From the NCBI GenBank assembly GCA_900768075.1, contig CAAGBN010000028.1:1-64000 (forward strand): 64,000 bases of DNA, given 5' to 3'. A model generated the notes under the pieces. It was not told the origin of the DNA and did no database searches. It worked only from the letters and a program-made list of their open reading frames with translations. The translations under genes and the position numbers were made by a program. Positions within the stretch are counted from its first letter, which is position 1. Every line of letters begins with the position of its first letter. This DNA comes from Clostridia bacterium. GTDB taxonomy: Bacteria; Bacillota; Clostridia; Oscillospirales; Acutalibacteraceae. Shown piece by piece: positions 8,542 through 15,228 of this stretch.

Positions 8542-9747
8542 TCAGTTTATGGCAACTTCATCAACGGTTGCTTTGATTTCACCGTCAAGAAGCTTGATTC
8601 TTATCCTGTCGCCGATTTCAAGGCTTTCACAGGATTTCACGGGTATATTATTATCATCCTCAACAATGCTGTAACCTCTTGATAACACCTTCAACGGGCT
8701 GATAGCTTCAAGCTTCGAGGCATAGTGTGAAATAGCATTGCTGTAAAAATCTATTTTATTTTTTATTGTAAGACTTATTTTTTCTTCGCAGGCAGTGATA
8801 AGCTGATTATAAAGTGTAACTGTATTGTTTGGGCTGTGCTGCTGCAGTACACTGCTGTAAGCTAATAATTTAAGCTGATATTTATCCATAACCCTTGCTA
8901 CAGAATCCTCAAGTGAGTCAAGGAGCTTATCAACTGTAAAAAGAATTTCTCTGTAATCGGGTGCACATAATTCAGCAGCTGCTGAAGGTGTCGGTGCTCT
9001 TAAATCACTGACAAAATCAGCGATAGTAAAGTCTGTTTCGTGACCTACAGCTGATATAATGGGAATTTTTGAGTTGTAAATGGCCATAGCTACTATTTCT
9101 TCATTAAATGCCCACAAATCTTCGATTGAGCCACCGCCTCTGCCGACTATCAGTACATCAGCGGCATCAAGCTCGTTGAATTTATCAATTGCGGCAGCTA
9201 TCTGTCCTGCTGCAGAATCACCTTGTACCTGCACACCTTCAAATATAATTTCAGCAAGAGGGTAACGTCTTTCAAGTACAGAAAGAATATCCTGTATTGC
9301 AGCACCTGTAGGTGAAGTTATAACACCGATTCTTGAGGGTGTTTCGGGAATAGGCAGCTTATGCTCCTGACGGAAAAGCCCCATATCTTCAAGCTTGAGC
9401 TTAAGCTGTTCAAAAGCGAGAGTAAGCTCGCCTAAGCCGTCGGGTATCATATCATCACAGTAAAGCTGATAAATACCGTCACGCTCATAAACACTGACAC
9501 TGCATCTGATAAGCACCTTCATACCGTTTTCGGGGGTGAACTTAAGTCTTGATGCTGCATTGCGGAACATAACAGCTTTTATAGTGCTGTTTTCGTCTTT
9601 GAGAGTGAAATACAAGTGTCCGCTTCGGTAATGATTGGTGAAGTTTGATATTTCACCGCTGACATATATATTCTCAAGATTTATATCCTGCTCAATAATA
9701 GACTTGACATATGTATTAATCTGGCTGACAGTTAAAATGGTTGACAT
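8542..9747 (-). CDS. xseA: Exodeoxyribonuclease VII large subunit
   Basis: The 401-residue product is the catalytic subunit of exonuclease VII. It has an N-terminal OB-fold domain (about residues 5-100), then the nuclease core containing GVITSPTGAAIQDIL and VGRGGGSIEDLWAFN, and ends with the C-terminal segment SRGYSIVEDDN. The ATG at 9747 follows AGGAG at 11-base spacing. An upstream TTG at 9774 has no ribosome-binding site and was rejected. It pairs with xseB immediately downstream. Confidence 0.95.
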   Translation of the reverse strand: MSTILTVSQINTYVKSIIEQDINLENIYVSGEISNFTNHYRSGHLYFTLKDENSTIKAVMFRNAASRLKFTPENGMKVLIRCSVSVYERDGIYQLYCDDMIPDGLGELTLAFEQLKLKLEDMGLFRQEHKLPIPETPSRIGVITSPTGAAIQDILSVLERRYPLAEIIFEGVQVQGDSAAGQIAAAIDKFNELDAADVLIVGRGGGSIEDLWAFNEEIVAMAIYNSKIPIISAVGHETDFTIADFVSDLRAPTPSAAAELCAPDYREILFTVDKLLDSLEDSVARVMDKYQLKLLAYSSVLQQHSPNNTVTLYNQLITACEEKISLTIKNKIDFYSNAISHYASKLEAISPLKVLSRGYSIVEDDNNIPVKSCESLEIGDRIRIKLLDGEIKATVDEVAIN

Positions 9748-9814
9748 TAATCTGATTTCTCCTGAACGTGACAAAATGCACCACCGTCAAGTGCTGCAAA
9801 TGTCGTAACCTATA

Positions 9815-10213
9815 TTATTTTCTTATCTTTTTAGCAACTGAACCGAGAACGCCGTTAACGTATGAAGCATCTTCTTCACTTGCGAATTTCTTTGCGATTT
9901 CAACTGCTTCGTTGATAGCAACACCGACAGGTACATCTGTAAACATAAGCTCACATACAGCTAATCTGAGTATTGCACGTGAAACGCGTGAAATTCGTTT
10001 TGCACTCCAACCAACAAGATTTTCGTTAACTGTTTTGTCGATTTCTTCAATATTGTCATAAACCTTTCTTGCAAGTGTTTCAGCAAAAGCATTCTCAGGG
10101 AAAAGCTCAAGCTCAAGAGCATTTTCAATAAGCTCGATGATTGTTGTTTCATCCTGAAAGCTCTTTTCAAACACAAGTATAAAAGCTAATTCTCTTGATT
10201 CATGTCTTGTCAT
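9815..10213 (-). CDS. nusB: Transcription antitermination factor NusB
   Basis: The 132-residue all-helical protein begins MTRHESRELAFILVFEKSF and ends with the conserved region AINEAVEIAKKFASEEDASYVNGVLGS-type helix. NusB with NusE (S10) supports antitermination of rRNA operons. AAGGAAGGG precedes the ATG. It is the first gene of its operon, with a promoter at 10274-10302. In Bacillus the genes accB, accC, yqhY and folD flank nusB; here spoIIIAH is directly upstream and xseA directly downstream. Confidence 0.94.
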   Translation of the reverse strand: MTRHESRELAFILVFEKSFQDETTIIELIENALELELFPENAFAETLARKVYDNIEEIDKTVNENLVGWSAKRISRVSRAILRLAVCELMFTDVPVGVAINEAVEIAKKFASEEDASYVNGVLGSVAKKIRK

Positions 10214-10273
10214 AATTTTACCCTTCCTTATCAGTTAAGCAATAATAACCGATTTGTTTATATAATCTGTAAC

Positions 10274-10302
10274 ATTATATCACTAAAAATCAAATCAGAC
10301 AA
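10274..10302 (-). promoter_or_regulatory. Sigma-A-type promoter of the nusB-recN operon
   Basis: On the minus strand, TTGTCT (10297-10302) and TATAAT (10274-10279) are 17 bases apart, about 60 bases upstream of nusB. The -35 hexamer directly abuts the spoIIIAH stop codon. It lets housekeeping genes be expressed independently of the sporulation operon upstream. No terminator separates the two operons. Confidence 0.7.
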
Positions 10303-10884
10303 CTATTTTAACTCAATTATTGTTAAATTTTCTGAAGAAATTTCTGTATTTTTTTCGATTATTTCTGTAATTTGCAGTATAAGCAGGTCATTTAGTGTAT
10401 TTTCTTCCATTATTACCTGACAAGCATCGTCATTTATAACAACAAGGCAATCCTTGGAGGTCTTTGCGGAAATCAGGTTTTCACAGTCAGTTTCGGTTTT
10501 CAGCTGTGATTGAAAATCCGATATCATCATAACAAGTCTGTTTTTTGTATCCGTGTCGAGATTATCGGTTTGAGCTGTTTTTTCTACTGTTTCAATGACT
10601 GTATCGTGTGACTGCTTTCTTTTAAGTTTTGCCTGAGCGAAATATTCTTCTTTGCTTGTGCTGTCATCAGCTTTTTCGCTTGTGGTATCGGTGCTTTCTT
10701 CGGATTTATAAGTTGTAGCGCCCACGTATAATGTGTCACCTAAATTTCCGCTGACCTCTTCGATTGAGGTTGTCTTGTCGTCTGCCTGATTAGGTGCTTC
10801 CCTGTAATACCAATTAACCGCCAAAGCGGCACCTAAAGCTATTATCAATGTTGCGGTCAGAACTTGCTTGCTCTTGAATATCAT
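10303..10884 (-). CDS. spoIIIAH: Stage III sporulation protein AH
   Basis: The 193-residue product has one N-terminal transmembrane helix (about residues 7-25, SKQVLTATLIIALGAALAV) followed by an acidic linker rich in Ser/Thr/Asp/Glu and a C-terminal domain in the intermembrane space. SpoIIIAH of the mother cell contacts SpoIIQ from the forespore to form the feeding-tube channel. The ATG at 10884 follows AAAGGAG at 9 bases. The longer reading from a TTG at 10920 overlaps spoIIIAG and lacks a Shine-Dalgarno sequence. It is the last gene of the spoIIIA operon. Identification rests on topology, position and length (218 in Bacillus). Confidence 0.9.
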   Translation of the reverse strand: MIFKSKQVLTATLIIALGAALAVNWYYREAPNQADDKTTSIEEVSGNLGDTLYVGATTYKSEESTDTTSEKADDSTSKEEYFAQAKLKRKQSHDTVIETVEKTAQTDNLDTDTKNRLVMMISDFQSQLKTETDCENLISAKTSKDCLVVINDDACQVIMEENTLNDLLILQITEIIEKNTEISSENLTIIELK

Positions 10885-10897
10885 AAATATTTCTCCT

Positions 10898-11419
10898 TTA
10901 ATCTGCCATTTCGGCAACACTTACTTTGTTAGAGCTTATATCAAATAAAACTGATACAGCTGTGATTATCTGTTCCTTTACAACAGGCTTCTCCCCTCCC
11001 TCACATAAAACTGCAACGCCTCTTATTTTCGGAGATATAATTTTTATTTCGAGTCCCGATTCAGCGTTACCACTGTCAATTATTACATACTCACTGTCAC
11101 GGTCTGAGGCACCTGTTTCATCTCTTTTTTCGTTGTTGTTAACTGCGTATACAGTTTCCTCATAGGATTCAAAGGTCAGAATTACCTTTGATTTTCCTGC
11201 ATTTTTTATACTGCTGACAAACTTTTCAACCTGCTGAGCTAATTCAGTCTCACTTATAACAGAATGATTTGTTTCAGGCAATAAACTGCTTTTATCTTCC
11301 TTATCACCGCCTGACAGCATCACAAGAATCATTCCTGTAAAGCCTAATATCAGCACAAAGACCAACTTCCGGTCACTTTTAAGTCTCGATAAAAGCTTTT
11401 TTACCTCTTCGGTATTCAT
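10898..11419 (-). CDS. spoIIIAG: Stage III sporulation protein AG
   Basis: The 173-residue product has a short cytoplasmic N-terminus, one transmembrane helix (about residues 20-38, LVFVLILGFTGMILVML) and a C-terminal ring-building domain. In this domain (KVILTFESYEETVYAVNNN) lies the ring-building motif region. SpoIIIAG forms large rings within the mother cell-forespore channel. The ATG at 11419 is separated from the spoIIIAF stop by one base and is preceded by GAGGGTG. Upstream TTG and GTG starts would overlap spoIIIAF. Confidence 0.9.
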   Translation of the reverse strand: MNTEEVKKLLSRLKSDRKLVFVLILGFTGMILVMLSGGDKEDKSSLLPETNHSVISETELAQQVEKFVSSIKNAGKSKVILTFESYEETVYAVNNNEKRDETGASDRDSEYVIIDSGNAESGLEIKIISPKIRGVAVLCEGGEKPVVKEQIITAVSVLFDISSNKVSVAEMAD

Positions 11420-11420
11420 C

Positions 11421-11891
11421 TCATTCACCCTCAAAAACTATTACTTCGGTATTCACTCCGAGCGATTTTACGATATTATATATTTCCTCTTTATCTTCAG
11501 GTGTAAGCTTCGGTGTTACTGTCAGCTTTGTTACAGTAATCTCATTGTTTTTCTCTTCACAGCTACATTGAAAATTGCAATTAATTTCAAGCTTTTCAGC
11601 CTCTTCTATAAAAAGATTTTCAATAGCTGTTTCGGCAGAGTTCACAACAGAAGAAATTGCATAATCATCCAGGCTGTTGCTGATGCTGTAGTTTTCATAA
11701 AGATAATCATCAATATTCAGCTGAAGCTTTTTTGTGTATGTAAGAGGCTGTAAAACCGCATAGACCATAATGATAGCAGTGAGAGATTTATATAGTGTCT
11801 TATGTGAGCTTTTAGGCAGAAGTGAAATCAGAACACCACTGATTATTGATATTGTTGACAAGGTAACAACCCACTGTTTTATATTATCCAT
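11421..11891 (-). CDS. spoIIIAF: Stage III sporulation protein AF
   Basis: The 156-residue product has two N-terminal transmembrane helices (about residues 7-25 and 34-52) and a C-terminal alpha/beta domain of the ring-building type. It belongs to the mother-cell channel complex. The start at 11891 is chosen because GGAGG lies 5-9 bases upstream of that ATG. A longer reading from 11921 overlaps spoIIIAE. It is somewhat shorter than the 206-residue Bacillus protein. It lies one base downstream of spoIIIAE. Confidence 0.9.
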   Translation of the reverse strand: MDNIKQWVVTLSTISIISGVLISLLPKSSHKTLYKSLTAIIMVYAVLQPLTYTKKLQLNIDDYLYENYSISNSLDDYAISSVVNSAETAIENLFIEEAEKLEINCNFQCSCEEKNNEITVTKLTVTPKLTPEDKEEIYNIVKSLGVNTEVIVFEGE

Positions 11892-11892
11892 T

Positions 11893-13017
11893 TTATCCTC
11901 CGCTTTTAACTGAAAGCACAATGCCTGTTGTGATAATAAGCATAAACACCTCGAATATACAAGTCAGAAGAAGAATTCTGATACCGCCTGCAAAAATTCT
12001 TAAAACATCTCCTACTCTGTTAACTGATAGTCCGTCAGAAAGGTAGCTGAGTATATTGAACGACAGATAATATATCAGTGTTTCAAGAATTATGGGTGTA
12101 TTAATAATTATTATGACGAGAATACCAACAATAGCCACAGAGCTTTTTATTAGATTAATACTACCGATCAGCGAAGAATATGCATCGCTTATTGATGAGC
12201 CGACTATCGGTATCAATGAGCTTATAAGAAATCTGACACTTCTTACAGATATACGGTCAACTGAAACTGAAAGTATATTTTTAAGACTCAGAAAGCCTGT
12301 AAAAGCCGATGCGGCAAGACCTAAGGTTATGCTTACAGTTCTGTTTACAACCGAGCTTAATCTGCTGATGTTTATGCTTTCATTTATTGAAAATGAAATA
12401 CCGAGAGAAAAATATGCTCCGACAATATTTATAGCACCGCTGCTTATAAAGGCTGAAATAACCTCGGCTAAAATGACGGCAAAGGTGTTATATGTAAGTG
12501 CAGTTGTAGCATTACCGCTGAGCGAAATAATAAGTGTATAAATCGGCACAAAGCCTGTCATAAATTTACTACTGAGATCAAGAACGCTGACAACGGCATT
12601 GAGAGTATCGCTTATTATACCTGTTGTAAAAACAGCTACTATTACAACACAAAGCATGCCCGTGAAATTTTCGTCTGAATAATCCTTGAACAGTGCCGTG
12701 ACTATGCCGGCAATTATAATGACACAGAAAAGCTTTGATATATCTTCAGAAACAATGCCGATTTTTTCTTTCAGGGTCTCTTTGAAAAAAGATGTTATAT
12801 TTTTTAAGGATATATTATATATATCGTCGAAACTGAAATCATCTATGCCGATATCGCTTAATATTTCAAGGGTTTCGTCATCAATGGTGCTTGCCAGGTC
12901 TTTTCTTATATCGGACTCAAGAGTTTCGAAATCAACTTCATCAGCTGAGTAAACTACAAATGAAAATGAAGCTATCAGAATTGTTGATATGAGACTTATA
13001 AATATAATTTTTTTCAT
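11893..13017 (-). CDS. spoIIIAE: Stage III sporulation protein AE
   Basis: The 374-residue polytopic membrane protein begins with a probable cleavable signal peptide (MKKIIFISLISTILIASFSF ending near YSADE), followed by multiple transmembrane helices from about residue 95 onward. Conserved features of the family include the region SSLIPIVGSSISDAYSSLIGS. SpoIIIAE is a channel component with resemblance to type III secretion export proteins. The ATG overlaps the spoIIIAD stop by four bases. Confidence 0.93.
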   Translation of the reverse strand: MKKIIFISLISTILIASFSFVVYSADEVDFETLESDIRKDLASTIDDETLEILSDIGIDDFSFDDIYNISLKNITSFFKETLKEKIGIVSEDISKLFCVIIIAGIVTALFKDYSDENFTGMLCVVIVAVFTTGIISDTLNAVVSVLDLSSKFMTGFVPIYTLIISLSGNATTALTYNTFAVILAEVISAFISSGAINIVGAYFSLGISFSINESINISRLSSVVNRTVSITLGLAASAFTGFLSLKNILSVSVDRISVRSVRFLISSLIPIVGSSISDAYSSLIGSINLIKSSVAIVGILVIIIINTPIILETLIYYLSFNILSYLSDGLSVNRVGDVLRIFAGGIRILLLTCIFEVFMLIITTGIVLSVKSGG

Positions 13018-13397
13018 AGCACAAAGGTTGAAGCGGCTTTAATAACATTCTCGATAAACGGATAAGCAATAATTAAAAGCATAATCCTGCCCGAAAGATC
13101 TATGATGTCACTGACTATGATATTATTGCTTTCCTTGCACAAATCAGATGAAATCTTGGTAAGTACACATATAATTGCACCCTTGAACAGACAGCTCAAC
13201 ATCTTATCAGCTTTGTCTTCAAAATCAAATAAATCTCTGATATCTTTGATATAATCTACGGCCTGATCTGCCATAAGTACACAGACGATTACAATAAAAG
13301 ATATATTAACTATTACAGTGAAAGAGCTTTGATTTTGTCTTAAGACTATATTCAGAATGCAGACACAGATTCCGAGCAGAATTATTTTAACAATCAT
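13014..13397 (-). CDS. spoIIIAD: Stage III sporulation protein AD
   Basis: The 127-residue protein has about four hydrophobic helices, similar in length to the Bacillus SpoIIIAD (133), and lies between AC and AE. It is an integral membrane part of the channel complex. It starts two bases after the spoIIIAC stop. Its end overlaps the spoIIIAE start (ATGA). Confidence 0.91.
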   Translation of the reverse strand: MIVKIILLGICVCILNIVLRQNQSSFTVIVNISFIVIVCVLMADQAVDYIKDIRDLFDFEDKADKMLSCLFKGAIICVLTKISSDLCKESNNIIVSDIIDLSGRIMLLIIAYPFIENVIKAASTFVL

Positions 13398-13399
13398 AT

Positions 13400-13594
13400 T
13401 CAGAAATCAATTATCTCTCTGACTTTTGAAAAGAGAGATTCAATTTCGGGAATAACCATAATTACAACTACGATTATGCCTGCAAGGGTAATCAGCATAG
13501 CGTACTCCCCTTTATCGGATTTGCTAAGCACCTGATTCATAACCGAAACTATTATGCCTATTGCGGCAATCTTAAATATCAGATCAACTTCCAT
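13400..13594 (-). CDS. spoIIIAC: Stage III sporulation protein AC
   Basis: The 64-residue product has two transmembrane helices (about residues 6-24 and 31-50), matching the 68-residue Bacillus SpoIIIAC in size and topology. It is a small integral membrane component of the SpoIIIA-SpoIIQ channel. A GGAGG-like sequence precedes the ATG, and spoIIIAB ends 18 bases upstream. Confidence 0.91.
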   Translation of the reverse strand: MEVDLIFKIAAIGIIVSVMNQVLSKSDKGEYAMLITLAGIIVVVIMVIPEIESLFSKVREIIDF

Positions 13595-13612
13595 AATATC
13601 CTCCGTCTCAGC

Positions 13613-14116
13613 TTATATAATTAAAATGAATATCATACATCCAATCAGCGCAGACAGTGTAACTGCCATTGTGCTGTATCTTTTACTGAGCTCCTGAGCA
13701 TTCTGCAGAAACAAAGTAAAGCATGATATCTGCATATCTAAAATTCTTATTTGATTTTCTATATTGCTTGTGCCTAAATTTTCACCGAGCTGCAACAATT
13801 TATCAATTTCTTCTCTCTTATATAAAGGTGACGCTGATGTAACAGCATTTTTCCAGGCAACAGGAAAATCTGCTCCCTCACTCATTAGTAAGATACAAGC
13901 ACTGATATAGCTTAATTCACTTAAATAGCTTTTTTCACTTATCTGAATCAGCATTTCATATATCGGAATATTCAGATACCTCAGAAGCATCTTCATTTCT
14001 TCAAGCATAACAATAGTTTTTCTTATGGTGCTTACCCGATTTTTCAGCTTAATAGAACAGATTGCACCCACATAAATCAGACTTGTCCACAGTAAACCTG
14101 CGCCTAACAATTTCAT
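13613..14116 (-). CDS. spoIIIAB: Stage III sporulation protein AB
   Basis: The 167-residue product has an N-terminal membrane helix (MKLLGAGLLWTSLIYVGA), a soluble helical middle and a C-terminal membrane helix (MAVTLSALIGCMIFILII). It resembles GspF-type platform proteins of type II/IV secretion. The start is fixed by GGAG 7 bases upstream of the ATG and by the family-typical MKLLGA beginning. The first 68 bases overlap the 3' end of spoIIIAA in another frame. Confidence 0.92.
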   Translation of the reverse strand: MKLLGAGLLWTSLIYVGAICSIKLKNRVSTIRKTIVMLEEMKMLLRYLNIPIYEMLIQISEKSYLSELSYISACILLMSEGADFPVAWKNAVTSASPLYKREEIDKLLQLGENLGTSNIENQIRILDMQISCFTLFLQNAQELSKRYSTMAVTLSALIGCMIFILII

Positions 14117-15071
14117 CTCTTAGCTCCTTTGTATCATATACAGCCTTAACGGTGCCTATAGCTTCATCCGTACCGAGAAGAACAAGCTTATCAAAGGAAT
14201 ATGTATTGAGCAGAGTTTCTATCTGAGGTCTGAAAATCAGTTCATCATAGTCGCAGGCATGTATTGTGACAAGAAACTTCACACCTGAATTCACACCTAA
14301 GCGAATTGCCTCAATTTCGCTGTTTTCAGCTACTTCATCAACGGCTATAATATCAGGCGACATAGTTTTTATTGCTGTCATTATAGCCTGCTTTTTAGGG
14401 TAACAATTCAACACATCGCTGTTGACACCTACGTCATTCTGAGCGATGCCTGCATTCATACAAGCAATTTCCTGACGCTCGTCCACAATGCAGACCTTAT
14501 ATGATTTACCGTATACGTTAGTTGAAAGCTGACGGACAAGGTCACGAAGCACTGTGGTTTTTCCGCTTGACGGTGGTCCTGCAATAATACAGCTTGCCGC
14601 TTGATTGCTGAAGAGATTTTCAACTATGGAATCGGCACAACCCTTAACCTCTCTTGCAACCCTTATGTTTATTCCGCTGATATCTCGAAGTGATGTTATT
14701 TCACCAGCACTGTTGGTTATTGCTGTGCCTACCAAGCCTGCACGGTGACCGCCCTGCATTGTTATGTAGCCATTGACTATTGAGTTGAGATGACTGTGTA
14801 CCGAATAACAGCAAAGCCTGTTGAAGGTGTCGGTTATAACCTCGGGAGACGTCAGATATGTCTCGTTTATACTTACCCCCGTACTGCCGGAATTAAGCAG
14901 ATAATAGCTTCCGTATTTGCCGTAAAGGATGACCGGCCGTGCACTTCTCAGGCGTATTTCGTAGGTCTGGGTCTTAATATATGTGGGCAAGTCAAGCAGC
15001 AATCTTTTAAGTTCGCTGCTGATAATTCCTACAGCACTGTCAAATCTTTTTTCATCATACACTTTGTCCAT
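14049..15071 (-). CDS. spoIIIAA: Stage III sporulation protein AA (ATPase)
   Basis: The 340-residue product is the cytoplasmic ATPase of the SpoIIIA channel, related to secretion ATPases. It has Walker A AGPPSSGKTTVLRD, the acidic motif CIVDERQEIAC, and DIIAVDEVAE, followed by a conserved TIHA segment. At 340 residues it is longer than the Bacillus protein (307), and its last 22 codons overlap spoIIIAB out of frame. It starts the operon, with GCAGGTG upstream of the ATG. Mother-cell sigma-E control is expected from the family; a weak sigma-E-like match lies at 15102-15130. Confidence 0.95.
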   Translation of the reverse strand: MDKVYDEKRFDSAVGIISSELKRLLLDLPTYIKTQTYEIRLRSARPVILYGKYGSYYLLNSGSTGVSINETYLTSPEVITDTFNRLCCYSVHSHLNSIVNGYITMQGGHRAGLVGTAITNSAGEITSLRDISGINIRVAREVKGCADSIVENLFSNQAASCIIAGPPSSGKTTVLRDLVRQLSTNVYGKSYKVCIVDERQEIACMNAGIAQNDVGVNSDVLNCYPKKQAIMTAIKTMSPDIIAVDEVAENSEIEAIRLGVNSGVKFLVTIHACDYDELIFRPQIETLLNTYSFDKLVLLGTDEAIGTVKAVYDTKELRDEIVRRRFTVDKSDLCGCNLFY

Positions 15072-15101
15072 TTTTTCACCTGCAATTTTTCAAGATAATA
15101 A

Positions 15102-15130
15102 AACCTATGCACGAGGTCAAAAATATAGAA
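15102..15130 (-). promoter_or_regulatory. Possible sigma-E-type promoter of spoIIIA operon
   Basis: On the minus strand a CTATATT element and a CATAGGTT element lie 12 bases apart, about 30-60 bases upstream of spoIIIAA. They resemble the sigma-E ATATT and CATACA elements, but the spacer is short. The assignment rests mainly on the known mother-cell control of this operon. Confidence 0.3.
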
Positions 15131-15158
15131 CAAAATTAATCAAATTAATAAATTTTAC

Positions 15159-15187
15159 TTGAAGTTATGATTGTTTTAATGTATCAT
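15159..15187 (+). promoter_or_regulatory. Possible sigma-A-type promoter of the yfhO-like gene
   Basis: TTGAAG (15159-15164) and TATCAT (15182-15187) are separated by 17 bases in the 157-base divergent region between spoIIIAA and the yfhO-like gene, 42 bases before the ATG. Confidence 0.5.
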
Positions 15188-15228
15188 TAATATGATTAAA
15201 TAGCCAATTTCAAGAAAGAGGTCAAGCA

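Noticed and set aside
12092..12541. Plus-strand open frame of 149 codons opposite spoIIIAE
   Set aside because: It is a shadow of the conserved, hydrophobic spoIIIAE sequence, with no Shine-Dalgarno sequence or promoter.
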